64,000 bases of DNA, taken from assembly GCF_000218565.1 (NCBI RefSeq), contig NC_015684.1:2232001-2296000 (forward strand), given 5' to 3'. Source of the DNA: Afipia carboxidovorans OM5 (GTDB lineage: Bacteria > Pseudomonadota > Alphaproteobacteria > Rhizobiales > Xanthobacteraceae). Below the pieces are notes generated by a model. The model was not told the DNA's origin and did not search any database. It saw nothing but the letters and a program-made list of their open reading frames with translations. The translations under genes were made by a program, and so were the position numbers. Shown here piece by piece: positions 56,140 to 64,000 of this stretch (positions within the stretch are counted from its first letter, which is position 1; each line of letters starts with the position of its first letter).

Positions 56140-56445
56140 TTATGGGCAGAACCAGACCGGACCCACCATCACGCAGCGGCGGGCGCGCCAATCATGCGGA
56201 CGTGCACCATAGCGGCGATAGCCACGCGGCGCGGTGGAGTAGCGGCCACCCGGACGATAGGCCGGCGGCCGATGGTGACGCACCGGAGGGCGCGCATGAT
56301 GACGGCCACGATGCTGAACCTGAACGAGGTTCGAAGCCGTTACAGTGTCGAGCCCCGCAGCAGGGGAAGCCGGCAGAGCGGACGCCGGCGTCATGGCAAA
56401 AAACGAAAGAAAAAGTGCGGGAGCAAGGCATTTCATGATTTTCAT
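56140..56445 (-). CDS. Small secreted Arg/His/Pro-rich protein (101 aa)
   Basis: From the ATG at 56445 (ribosome site AGAAGGAAA) the protein has a signal peptide (about 1-23, FFAMTPASALP) and a mature part rich in His, Arg, Pro, Tyr (RGRHHARPPVRHHRPPAYRPGG is split here by position: residues ~50-70) ending in CVMVGPVWFCP with two Cys. Such proteins are common and uncharacterised in Bradyrhizobiaceae. An upstream frame extension to 56610 lacks a ribosome site. It has its own terminator. Confidence 0.75.
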   Translation of the reverse strand: MKIMKCLAPALFLSFFAMTPASALPASPAAGLDTVTASNLVQVQHRGRHHARPPVRHHRPPAYRPGGRYSTAPRGYRRYGARPHDWRARRCVMVGPVWFCP

Positions 56446-56742
56446 GCTGTTTCCTTCTGGTGGATTTCCAATCCCGTCGTGGCGCGGGAATCGGCGGCGG
56501 GAATAGCACCCTGCAACCATGTCATGATTGCGTCGAAGGGGTGCGATGCAAAGCTGCAGCGAAGCTGCTGCTTCTCGAGGACTGCACAATAATTTCCGGA
56601 TGAGAAGCAACCGTTAACGCAGAAGGCCCCGAACGGTTCCCGGCTGAGTATCGTATCGGATCATTCATGGGGCGCTGGAGCTGCGCTCACTGCAGACGCA
56701 TTTCGCGAAACTCGATCATAGAAAAATTCAGCAAACAAAAAG
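56446..56742. other. Non-coding stretch between the small secreted protein and the hup terminator
   Basis: About 300 bp without a supportable ORF on either strand. It must hold the promoter for the 56140-56445 gene. Small GC hairpins such as GCAGCGAAGCTGC near 56560 occur but no T-tract follows them. Confidence 0.4.
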
Positions 56743-56790
56743 AAAACGCCACCCCGAAACCGCTCAAGCGGCTTCGGGATGGCGTTCGGA
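56740..56790 (-). terminator. Rho-independent terminator of hup
   Basis: A long near-perfect stem of about 18-20 bp (AACGCCA... with ...TGGCGTT, two G-U pairs in RNA) with a TTGA loop, followed on the minus strand by TTTTCTTTTTG, 16 bp after the HU stop. Confidence 0.9.
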
Positions 56791-56805
56791 AAATCCGGAA
56801 GGCGC

Positions 56806-57105
56806 TTAGATCGCTTCCTTCAGCTCCTTGGAGGCGCGGAAGGCAACCTTCTTGCTGGCCTTGATGTGGATCGCTTCGCCAGTGGCTGGATTGCGGCCCA
56901 TGCGGGCGGCGCGCTTGCGGACCTGGAGGATGCCGAGACCCACGATACGGATGCGGTCGCCCTTCTTGAGGTGCTTGGTGACCTTGGTGACGAGGTCGGT
57001 CAGAATCGCTTCCGCGGTCTTCTTGGAGAGTTCGTGTTCTTCCGCGAGTGCGGCGGCAAGGTGCTTGAGCGTAACAGTCGCTGGAGTCGCTGCTTTCTTC
57101 GCCAT
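56806..57105 (-). CDS. hup: HU family DNA-binding protein
   Basis: Histone-like nucleoid protein, 99 aa, with basic start MAKKAATPATVTLKHL, and the family signature VGLGILQVRKRAARMGRNP followed by the beta-arm proline segment NPATGEAIHIKASKKVAFR. A single HU is the main nucleoid protein in Rhizobiales. Ribosome site GAGGGTAAT is upstream of the ATG. The gene is followed by a strong terminator. Confidence 0.95.
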   Translation of the reverse strand: MAKKAATPATVTLKHLAAALAEEHELSKKTAEAILTDLVTKVTKHLKKGDRIRIVGLGILQVRKRAARMGRNPATGEAIHIKASKKVAFRASKELKEAI

Positions 57106-57262
57106 GATTACCCTCCTCGTTGGTACTGGCTTGAGAACTGACTATCCGACAGGGATTAGTTGATTCGGCATGGATCTGACTATGATGTTTAGCCCGTAAA
57201 TAGGCGATATTTTGCATCGCTGGGGGACAAATGGCCGGTGGATAAGGACATTTGCAATGTCC

Positions 57263-57291
57263 TTGACTTGTAGGGTCCGCCCCTTTAAGTC
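57263..57291 (+). promoter_or_regulatory. Candidate promoter of tRNA-Asp
   Basis: TTGACT (57263-57268) and TAAGTC (57286-57291) with a 17-bp spacer, 34 bp before the mature tRNA 5' end. Confidence 0.5.
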
Positions 57292-57324
57292 CCGGGCTCT
57301 CGCGGATCGACCTGATCGGCCCGC

Positions 57325-57401
<77 letters not shown>

Positions 57402-57669
57402 TTCTTTTCAATGACTTAGCAGAAATCTAAAAAAGACGCCGCCCATGGCTATGAGCCATTGTGGGCGTTTGGCTGGCCTGTTTTGCTGGAGCAGCTCCCC
57501 TCCCGATGACTGAAAGGAACACGGCACCCTTCACAGCCTCCGAAGTCGAGGTTTGCAGGCAGTCGCCACCCTCGAATCATCTCGCTTGTGCTTTTGATTT
57601 TGTGATTAGTCTTTTCGGAATCGACACGCGCGGATCAATGCCGTGCCATCAACACAAAGCCCCGGCGCC

Positions 57670-58923
57670 ATGACGAATACCCCAAAGTTCAATCACACCG
57701 TTCTCGAGCGATTCCTGCGCTATGTGCAGATCGACACACAGTCCGATCCGGAATCGCCAACGACGCCGTCGACCGACAAGCAGAAAAACCTCGGCCGGAT
57801 ACTCGCGGAGGAATTGCGCGCGCTCGGTCTTGCCGACGCCCATCTCGACGAACACGGCTACGTCTATGCGACGTTGCCCGCCAACACCGACAAGACCGTG
57901 CCGGTGGTGTGCTTCTGTTCGCACATGGACACCTCGCCGGATTGCAGCGGCAAGGATGTGAAGCCGCAGATCGTCAAGAACTATCAGGGCGGCGACATCG
58001 TGTTGCCGGCGGATTCCTCACAAGTCATCCGCTTCGCTGAACACCCTGCCCTCGCCGATCAGATCGGCCACGACATCGTCACCACCGATGGCACCACATT
58101 ACTTGGCGCCGACAACAAATCAGGCGTAGCCGAGATCATGGACGCGGTGCAGGTTCTGCTCGCCAATCCGCAGATCAAGCACGGTCCGATCAAGATCCTG
58201 TTCACGCCCGATGAAGAGATCGGCCGCGGCGTCGACAAGGTCGACTTGAAGAAGCTCGGCGCCGATGTCGCCTATACGATCGATGGCGAGCGCGCGGGCT
58301 CGATCGAGGACGAAAGCTTTTCCGCCGATGCGGCAACCATTCACATTCAGGGCGTCAGCGCCCATCCCGGCATGGCCAAGGGCAAGATGGAGCACGCGAT
58401 TAAAATCGCCGCGCGCATTGTCGAACGGTTGCCGCAGGATACGCTGACACCTGAGACGACCGAAGGACGCGAGGGTTTTCTCCACCCGGTCGGCATCACC
58501 GGTGCGCTTGAGGAAGCGACGCTGCATTACATCGTGCGCGATTTCACCGTAGCGGGGCTAAAAGAGAAGGAAGCGCTACTGGAGCGCACCGTCGCCGAAG
58601 TGATGAAAGACTTTCCGCGCTCGACCTATCGTATCGATATCCGCGAGCAATATCGCAACATGAAGGAAATCGTCGACCGGCAACCGGACATCGTCGATCA
58701 CGCCATGGAAGCGATCCGTCGCGCGGGCCTCAAGCCCGTACGCGGCAGCATTCGCGGCGGCACCGACGGGTCGCGCCTGTCGTTCATGGGGCTTCCCTGC
58801 CCGAACATCTTTGCCGGCGAACACGCCTTCCATTCGCGGCTCGAATGGGTGAGCGTGCAAGACATGGAAGCGGCGGTCCGCACCATCGTGCACCTTGCCG
58901 CGATCTGGGAGGAGCGGGCCTAA
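57670..58923 (+). CDS. pepT: Peptidase T (tripeptide aminopeptidase)
   Basis: Zinc M20 aminopeptidase releasing the N-terminal residue of tripeptides. Metal ligands are in CFCSHMDTSPD, LGADNKSGVAEIMDA and FTPDEEIGRG; the lid domain includes VSAHPGMAKGKM, and the end has GGTDGSRLSFMGLPCPNIF and GEHAFHSRLEW. 417 aa from the ATG at 57670. It is the only clear plus-strand gene between tRNA-Asp and the convergent outer-membrane gene. The 57402-57669 leader holds a hairpin and no credible gene. Confidence 0.95.
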   Translation: MTNTPKFNHTVLERFLRYVQIDTQSDPESPTTPSTDKQKNLGRILAEELRALGLADAHLDEHGYVYATLPANTDKTVPVVCFCSHMDTSPDCSGKDVKPQIVKNYQGGDIVLPADSSQVIRFAEHPALADQIGHDIVTTDGTTLLGADNKSGVAEIMDAVQVLLANPQIKHGPIKILFTPDEEIGRGVDKVDLKKLGADVAYTIDGERAGSIEDESFSADAATIHIQGVSAHPGMAKGKMEHAIKIAARIVERLPQDTLTPETTEGREGFLHPVGITGALEEATLHYIVRDFTVAGLKEKEALLERTVAEVMKDFPRSTYRIDIREQYRNMKEIVDRQPDIVDHAMEAIRRAGLKPVRGSIRGGTDGSRLSFMGLPCPNIFAGEHAFHSRLEWVSVQDMEAAVRTIVHLAAIWEERA

Positions 58924-58960
58924 AGACTTCCCGTTCTAACGGAATCCCTGGATCGTCGAA

Positions 58961-60685
58961 CTACGGCGTGCCGAACTTGTACGATGCCTGCAGGAAGGTA
59001 CCGTAACGCTCCACACGGATCGGCAACGCCTCCGTCGCCGTCGCGCTGCCGAAACCTGCGGTCAGTATCTTGCTCGACCACATCGCCCAATAGCGCCCGC
59101 CGATGCCGACGGTCCAGCGTGGCGTAATATCGTATCCGAGGATCGCCTCGAGCTGGACGCCCTGCCCGACACCCCATGCCGGTGATTTAGGCGACGGCAT
59201 CTCGGTGCGGTGGTGATGGATGTCGAGCGCAGTGACATGCGCATAAGGCAGATACGCGGCATCGACGTTCAACTTCAGGCCCGGCGCAATCGTGAGCGTG
59301 CCGTTCACGCCGACGCGAAGCGAGTGCCAGTCCTCGTATTGCGAGATTGCAATCGAGGTCAAAGGCATGTGTACGCCGCAAATCGAGCGGGCATCCGGCA
59401 ACGCAATCTGTGCACAACCGAACGAATCCTTCCGGTCGCGATAGAAATTGTAGCCCGCGAACACACCGATCTTATTGGCGGCATCGCCGAGCAGATCCAC
59501 ACCCGCATCGAACGTTACATAGGCGATCTTGCCGGTGACCTTGCCGTGATACGTATTCGAATAGGCCATGGCACCGCTCGGATCGGTCGGAAACCAGTCC
59601 TCATCGTTCATGTGTCCGGAGGTGAGCCCGCCACCCCCGGCAAATCCCTTCAGGAAAAAGCCGCGTGGACCATCCGCCCGCCAGAAAATTTCACCGGAAT
59701 GGCCGGTGCTCTCATAAGTCAGGCGCGAGATCAGATGGTTCTGCTGCGCCATGTTTGTGTTCATCGCGAGGTCGTTCTGGTAGCGGCCATGGCTGTACCA
59801 ATAGCGGGCGCCGACCTCGACGTGCCAGGCGGCGGGTTGCGGCCGCGCTGGAGCGGAGAAAACCATCCCCTCTCCCGGCCCTGCACCACGCCCGAGATGA
59901 TAGTTCAATCCGAGCCTGACGAGATGGCTGTCGAGGCTCGCACGCGTCGGCAGGCCTGTGGTGTTCACCAACGAGCCCGGGTCAAAGGGCGTCATGAGAA
60001 ACCCACCGCCCGGCGCCATCACGTCGCGATGGCCGAAATTGGCATAGGCGTATTCGGCCTTTACCGACCATGCACCTGTGATGGCATGCTCAAGACCGGC
60101 ACCGAGCATCCAACCCCAGCGCGTATCCCGCCGCTCGCTTGAGGGTTGTAAAATGTAGTCAGGAGCATTTGTCGTGAGCGACAGGTCACCGCTCATGAAC
60201 GCGGTACCGCCCTTGATATAGGCGAGCGTGCGCCCATCCGGCGAGATCGTGCGGCCGATGCGCCCGGTGATGCTGCCCATCGCCTGCTGGCGCGCACGGC
60301 AGTTCGCGGAGACGAACTGGCCGGAATAAGCGAGGCACGTATTGGTGCCATCGGCATTCACGGCCGAGACATCGGCCTCCACGCCGAACACCCAGGGCGA
60401 ACCCGCGCCCTGCCAGTTATAGCCGCCCTGCAGGCCTGCAAATCCGCCCGGCAGCCGGATCGTATCGCCGTAGATCGAAGGGCCATATGGATTATCGACC
60501 TTCGAGGTGCCGAAGCCCGCACCGAGATGCGCCCCAAGATAAAATCCGGTCCAATTCCACAGCACAGGGCTCGCGCTCACCGGCACGACGCGCGCCTCCC
60601 GCGCCTCTACGTTCGTGAAGGCAAGCGCAGAGACTGCGAGACAAGCCAACGCTGTTTTTGTTTTAAAGACCACGCCCCGTCCCAT
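58961..60685 (-). CDS. Tandem beta-barrel outer membrane protein
   Basis: 574 aa with signal peptide (about 1-28). The first half (about 40-265) reads like an Omp25/OmpA-type eight-strand barrel (WTGFYLGAHLGAGFG at the start, SHLVRLGLNYHLG at its end). The second half (about 285-574) starts WHVEVGARYWYSHGRYQ and includes LISRLTYESTGHSGEIFWR, similar to an omptin-like ten-strand barrel of the Pom type, and ends FLQASYKFGTP. Whether proteolytic omptin residues are kept cannot be judged by eye. Two barrels in one chain would be unusual. It ends convergently with pepT, 37 bp apart. Confidence 0.75.
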   Translation of the reverse strand: MGRGVVFKTKTALACLAVSALAFTNVEAREARVVPVSASPVLWNWTGFYLGAHLGAGFGTSKVDNPYGPSIYGDTIRLPGGFAGLQGGYNWQGAGSPWVFGVEADVSAVNADGTNTCLAYSGQFVSANCRARQQAMGSITGRIGRTISPDGRTLAYIKGGTAFMSGDLSLTTNAPDYILQPSSERRDTRWGWMLGAGLEHAITGAWSVKAEYAYANFGHRDVMAPGGGFLMTPFDPGSLVNTTGLPTRASLDSHLVRLGLNYHLGRGAGPGEGMVFSAPARPQPAAWHVEVGARYWYSHGRYQNDLAMNTNMAQQNHLISRLTYESTGHSGEIFWRADGPRGFFLKGFAGGGGLTSGHMNDEDWFPTDPSGAMAYSNTYHGKVTGKIAYVTFDAGVDLLGDAANKIGVFAGYNFYRDRKDSFGCAQIALPDARSICGVHMPLTSIAISQYEDWHSLRVGVNGTLTIAPGLKLNVDAAYLPYAHVTALDIHHHRTEMPSPKSPAWGVGQGVQLEAILGYDITPRWTVGIGGRYWAMWSSKILTAGFGSATATEALPIRVERYGTFLQASYKFGTP

Positions 60686-60927
60686 CGGAAATCGCCACGA
60701 ATCATTCTCTGAAAATTTGAGCGAAACGGCGTGGCGCCACCAGCCTGCAAAGCGCGGCCCTATGACACTGAAGCATCAGCTTGCACCCGCAGCGTCACGC
60801 GCGATTCGCCCCCCTGAGCAGACGTCTTCCGGCGTTCCGACACGATAGCGTGAATCGGGCGTTAATTCCGTCCCTGCAATTGCGAACCCGCACGTCGCCA
60901 TCCGGTTAGCTTGACGTGCGGCGTTGC

Positions 60928-60955
60928 TTGCAGCGCCACAAAATCAGGCTAAATC
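60928..60955 (+). promoter_or_regulatory. Possible promoter of the 34-aa microprotein
   Basis: TTGCAG (60928-60933) and TAAATC (60950-60955) with a 16-bp spacer, 28 bp before the ATG. Weak match. Confidence 0.35.
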
Positions 60956-60983
60956 TTGGCGCAAATACGAAGGAAAGAAGAGG

Positions 60984-61088
60984 ATGAAACCGTCTCTCCA
61001 GACCGCGCTGGCGGCAGTTGCGATCACAGTGATCGGCGTGCCTTTCGCCGTGGCCACCATCATCGCAGCCTCGATCATCAGCCTTTAG
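60984..61088 (+). CDS. 34-aa hydrophobic membrane microprotein
   Basis: ATG at 60984 preceded by AAGGAAAGAAGAGG. The product starts MKPSLQTALAAVAITVIG and stays hydrophobic to the end (IIAASIISL), i.e. one membrane span with a single Lys near the start. A hairpin terminator follows at 61145-61171. Reality is supported by ribosome site, terminator and possible promoter; function unknown. Confidence 0.6.
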   Translation: MKPSLQTALAAVAITVIGVPFAVATIIAASIISL

Positions 61089-61144
61089 CCCACGGCTGAG
61101 TAGCCCGCCTTAGCGGCACCCAGAGCTTTTCAATTCCCTGTTCG

Positions 61145-61175
61145 ATGCCCCGCTTCGTTGAAGCGGGGCATTTGT
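61145..61175 (+). terminator. Terminator-like hairpin after the 34-aa gene
   Basis: A perfect 11-bp stem ATGCCCCGCTT/AAGCGGGGCAT (61145-61155 with 61161-61171), 5-base loop, then TTTGTCATGTT. The T-tract is short. The rest of 61089-61405 is AT-richer non-coding DNA without a supportable gene. Confidence 0.65.
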
Positions 61176-61405
61176 CATGTTATCGGCTGCGGTCCAATTG
61201 GCTCTATCAACAAATCGACCAAAGCGTGAAGTTTGTCCTGCCCCTATCGAGGTTGAGCGAAAGACAAAATATGCTCCAGAGCGAAGCTGCATGACGCGGC
61301 GTGTCGGCTGCGAGAATATTGAGTAGTACTTGGCTTCTCGCGGTCAGCAGTACGATCCACGACAACGCCAGATGAGACGCGAGAGCGTACAAAGGCAGAA
61401 ATGTT

Positions 61406-62176
61406 ATGAGCAGACTTACCCAACTTGTTAGAAAATACCGAAACAGCCGTGCAGCGCAGAAAAACGCTTTTGCCTACTACTCGGTGCGCCTTCCGGATGG
61501 ATCACTGACAATGCCTGGCGCTGATTGGGAGATGTCAGCCCACCCCGTATTTCTAGGAGCAAAGAGCTTTCTTACGGACACATTTGGCGATCAGCTAGAG
61601 GGTAAATCGATTCTCGACCTCGGCTGCCTAGAAGGGGGCTTCAGTGTCGAATTTGCCCGCCTCGGGATGCGCGCAACAGGCCTCGAAGTGCGTACAAGCA
61701 ATGTAAAAAAATGCTTCTATCTCAAATCAAAACTAGGTCTTCCGAACCTCAATTTTGTTCAGGACGATTGCTGGAATTTCAAGCAGTACGGAAATTCCTT
61801 CGATGTAATTTTTTGCTCCGGACTTCTGTATCATCTATCAGAGCCGAGGAAGTTCATCGGCATGTTGGCGGATTCTTGCAACCATCTCATTCTCGATACT
61901 CACTACGCTACAGTTGAGAATGACCACGAGACGCTCAAGCTCGATGAAGTTGCAACGCACGAAGGCTTATCAGGTCGGTGGTACCGAGAGTACGAAGACG
62001 GAAAAGACAACAGAAACGATAATGCGCATTGGAATTCATGGGGAAATACGCGGTCTTTCTGGCCGTATAAGGATGAGGTTCTACGTGCCCTTGAATCCGC
62101 AGGATTCAAGGGCATAAACGACAGCTATTTTCCGCGACATGACTTTCAAAGATTCATGGTAACTGGTCACAAATAG
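61406..62176 (+). CDS. Class I SAM-dependent methyltransferase, AT-rich, probably acquired
   Basis: 256 aa. The SAM-binding motif I is SILDLGCLEGGFSVEFARLG, with an acidic residue following at GLEVRTSN and a later motif FDVIFCSGLLYHLSEPRKF typical of family 11/23 methyltransferases. Substrate unknown; small-molecule or glycan methylation is plausible because a remnant of an acyltransferase follows. Base composition is clearly AT-richer than the neighbours (many AAA, ATT, TTT codons), a sign of horizontal transfer. No strong ribosome site is seen. Confidence 0.85.
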   Translation: MSRLTQLVRKYRNSRAAQKNAFAYYSVRLPDGSLTMPGADWEMSAHPVFLGAKSFLTDTFGDQLEGKSILDLGCLEGGFSVEFARLGMRATGLEVRTSNVKKCFYLKSKLGLPNLNFVQDDCWNFKQYGNSFDVIFCSGLLYHLSEPRKFIGMLADSCNHLILDTHYATVENDHETLKLDEVATHEGLSGRWYREYEDGKDNRNDNAHWNSWGNTRSFWPYKDEVLRALESAGFKGINDSYFPRHDFQRFMVTGHK

Positions 62177-62646
62177 CAACTACTCTGGCGTCAGCACCAC
62201 AGCTGGATCAGCTCCAATATCGTACGAACGCGACAGATTCCGGATTGTTCGCATTTATAGCCGACTGGCTTGGAGTACGCCAACGTGCAGGCCGGTCTTT
62301 TGTCGTGATCGGTGCGCAGGTCACGGCAAACCAATGCACCTTCAGCAACGAGCGCCTCGCACCCGCGCCGCTGCCGCATGCACCGCCTCCATCGTGCCCG
62401 CCGAAACCACGTGAGCAGGCCTTGCGCGAGGGCGCCAAGATCAACGCCGCACTGGCGCGTGTGGTGGCAAAATTCCCCGACCGCGCCCAACTTCTCATCC
62501 CCGCAGATATCTTCTGCGGCGAGACATGCGCGACAGTAAAGGACGGCACCTGGCTTTATCTCGATGTGGGCCACTTCAACGTCGTGGGCTCTCGCTACGC
62601 CATCACGCGCGCACAACCGATGCTTGTCGATCTGCTGCGAAACTAA
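62176..62646 (+). pseudogene. Remnant of an SGNH/acyltransferase-3 protein (C-terminal end)
   Basis: The frame is open from before 62176 and encodes about 155 residues. A TTG at 62245 could start a 133-aa product, but no ribosome site is evident. The segment LYLDVGHFNVVGSRYAITR resembles the C-terminal catalytic D-x-x-H region of SGNH domains in OafA-like O-acetyltransferases; the membrane acyltransferase part and the N-terminal Ser block are missing. It starts where the AT-rich methyltransferase ends, so the gene was probably truncated by that insertion or a deletion. Confidence 0.6.
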
Positions 62647-62731
62647 GCGAACGCCACGCCGCTAGCCCAGACAGCGTAGCCGCGGCGCAGAGATATCTCA
62701 GACGAGTCGGAAAGGATTTTTGCGAGGTGGC

Positions 62732-62833
62732 TTAACTTGCCACCTTCCAGACAAGGACACCGCAAAGGACCGCCAGAACCAATGCCCAGCCCACAACGAA
62801 GGGGCGGAGATTTGTCTTTGCACTTTTCGACAT
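62732..62833 (-). CDS. 33-aa membrane microprotein
   Basis: ATG at 62833 preceded by GGAGCGAGGTGA. The product starts MSKSAKTNLRPFVVGWALVL, has one hydrophobic segment (about 12-29) after a basic N-terminus, and ends VWKVAS. The frame extends upstream to 62929 but those residues look non-coding. Support is moderate; function unknown. Confidence 0.5.
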   Translation of the reverse strand: MSKSAKTNLRPFVVGWALVLAVLCGVLVWKVAS

Positions 62834-63053
62834 TTCACCTCGCTCCATGTTTCGGCACATCTGGCCATGGCACGGCGCGAATTGAATGGGGCAAAGTGTC
62901 CCCTCAAAACGTCGCTTCGGATATTTCAAGAAAGCATCGCCTGCAAAGACGGAGCAGTTACGCGGCGCCTGGATTATCCTGCGCAGGCTTTGGAAACGTC
63001 ACGTTTCTGTCGGGGAAGCTGGCGGAATGAATCGTTGAGCACCGCTTAAGTGA

Positions 63054-63130
63054 TGGTGGGCGGCGAGAGATTCGAACTCCCGACCCTCTCGGTGTAAACG
63101 AGATGCTCTAACCAGCTGAGCTAGCCGCCC
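63054..63130 (-). tRNA. tRNA-Val (TAC)
   Basis: 77 nt including encoded CCA. On the minus strand acceptor GGGCGGC pairs with GCCGCCC, D-arm AGCTCAGCTGGTTAGAGC, anticodon loop TTTACAC gives TAC, T-arm GGGAGTTCGAATCTCTC. Its 3' end faces the accessory region to the left. Confidence 0.95.
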
Positions 63131-63183
63131 GAAAACGCGCGAGGCGTCTCATATTCCGCGGAAGAATGCAACGTCCGCAATGA

Positions 63184-63209
63184 AAATGGCGCCCCGAAGG
63201 GCGCCATTT
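63184..63209 (-). terminator. Rho-independent terminator of lon
   Basis: An 11-bp perfect stem AAATGGCGCCC/GGGCGCCATTT with a TTCG tetraloop on the minus strand, followed by TTCATTG; the stem's own ATTTT end supplies the U-rich part. 18 bp after the lon stop. Confidence 0.75.
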
Positions 63210-63226
63210 CATATTGCCTAAGGCCG

Positions 63227-64000
63227 TTAATGAGCGGTGAGGCCCGCTTCATCGGAGGGCTCTGCCGGAGGCGGAACCGCGGTGTCCTCCTCCCAGACGA
63301 TCGGCGTCGGGGCGCGCACCAGAGCTTTGCTCAGCACCTCGTCCATCCGGCTCACCGGGATGATCTCCAGTCCGCCCTTGATGGCGTCGGAAATCTCGGT
63401 GAGATCCTTGGCGTTATCTTCCGGAATGAAGACCGTCTTGATGCCGCCACGCGCGGCCGCAAGCAGCTTCTCCTTCAGGCCGCCGATCGGCAGCACCCGC
63501 CCGCGCAGTGTGATCTCGCCGGTCATGGCGACATCGTGCCGGATCGGAATGCCGGTCAGCACCGAGACGATGGTGGTCGCCATCGCCACGCCAGCGGACG
63601 GGCCGTCCTTCGGCGTTGCGCCCTCGGGCACGTGGACGTGGATATCGCGCCGCTCGAACAGAGGCGGCTCGATGCCGTAATTGATCGCCCGCGAGCGGAC
63701 GTAGGACGCCGCCGCCGAGATCGATTCCTTCATCACGTCGCGCAGGTTGCCCGTCACTGTCATGCGGCCCTTGCCGGGCATCATGACGCTTTCGATGGTG
63801 AGCAACTCGCCGCCAACATCCGTCCACGCAAGGCCGGTCACGACGCCAACCTGGTCGTCGCTCTCGATCTCGCCGTAACGGAACTTCGGTACGCCGAGCA
63901 TCTCCTCGACCACCGCTTCCGTCACCTTGACCGACGTCTTCTTCGAGATCGTGAGCTCCTTCACCGCCTTGCGGGCCAGTGTCGAGAGCTCGCGCTCGAG
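63227..64000 (-). CDS. lon: ATP-dependent protease Lon, C-terminal part
   Basis: AAA+ serine protease degrading misfolded and regulatory proteins. Only the last ~257 codons are in the window: the end of the AAA+ small domain (ISKKTSVKVTEAVVEEMLG) and the complete proteolytic domain with the catalytic Ser in PKDGPSAGVAMATT and Lys in IGGLKEKLLAA. The C-terminal tail is Pro/Glu-rich (PPPAEPSDEAGLTAH). The gene continues beyond base 64000. Confidence 0.97.
   Translation of the reverse strand, partial: LERELSTLARKAVKELTISKKTSVKVTEAVVEEMLGVPKFRYGEIESDDQVGVVTGLAWTDVGGELLTIESVMMPGKGRMTVTGNLRDVMKESISAAASYVRSRAINYGIEPPLFERRDIHVHVPEGATPKDGPSAGVAMATTIVSVLTGIPIRHDVAMTGEITLRGRVLPIGGLKEKLLAAARGGIKTVFIPEDNAKDLTEISDAIKGGLEIIPVSRMDEVLSKALVRAPTPIVWEEDTAVPPPAEPSDEAGLTAH

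Noticed and set aside
57461..57673. 70-aa plus-strand ORF before pepT
   Set aside because: No ribosome site or family features; it starts inside a hairpin and overlaps the pepT start.
61110..61392. Two overlapping ~60-aa minus-strand ORFs
   Set aside because: No ribosome site, composition typical of non-coding AT-richer DNA.

Overview
The window is GC-rich alphaproteobacterial chromosome, almost certainly from the Bradyrhizobiaceae/Nitrobacteraceae group (Afipia, Oligotropha, Rhodopseudomonas, Nitrobacter, Bradyrhizobium). This rests on the gene order (rpsB-tsf-pyrH-frr-uppS-cdsA-dxr-rseP-bamA-lpxD-fabZ-lpxA-lpxI-lpxB-gltA-gltX, then dnaE-lolDC-proS and a complete nuo operon with birA, rnj and mce behind it), on two DUF3551 proteins, on LpxI instead of LpxH, and on a short bacterial-type ProRS. 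A species cannot be named from the sequence alone.

Layout. 1-2.8 kb: end of gltX and gltA on the + strand, a terminator, then a 147-bp palindromic repeat whose end supplies the stop codon of an Aer-like chemoreceptor (2985-4676, -). 4.9-19.6 kb: one long minus-strand envelope and translation block reading from rpsB down to lpxB. It couples translation (S2, EF-Ts, RRF), UMP kinase, isoprenoid, undecaprenyl and CDP-diacylglycerol synthesis, outer-membrane protein assembly and lipid A synthesis. 19.9-22.4 kb: a secreted caspase-fold protein that has lost both catalytic residues and carries a long Pro-rich tail. 22.5-30.7 kb: dnaE, a 32-aa membrane microprotein under a double LexA box, two DUF3551 proteins, lolD, lolC and proS. 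30.8-36.3 kb: an accessory copper-handling operon (DUF2946, TonB receptor, Asp-box propeller with a CECC motif, TlpA-like thioredoxin, PCuAC chaperone) and a likely small RNA, sitting between proS and the DUF1467/mce/rnj/birA block. 36.4-54.7 kb: DUF1467, mce, rnj, birA and nuoN-A (14 complex I genes) with an FlK-like hotdog thioesterase translationally coupled between nuoC and nuoD. 54.8-60.7 kb: a tartrate/D-malate dehydrogenase, a small secreted basic protein, HU, tRNA-Asp, pepT and a double-barrel outer-membrane protein. 60.9-63.1 kb: accessory DNA with two more microproteins, an AT-richer methyltransferase and an acyltransferase remnant, ending at tRNA-Val. 63.2-64.0 kb: the C-terminal part of lon.

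The most unusual items are the SOS-box-controlled 32-aa membrane protein (a possible analogue of Caulobacter SidA), the pseudo-caspase, the FlK-type thioesterase inside the complex I operon, and the TonB/propeller/TlpA/PCuAC copper operon. All calls come from reading the sequence; no database search or structure prediction was run.
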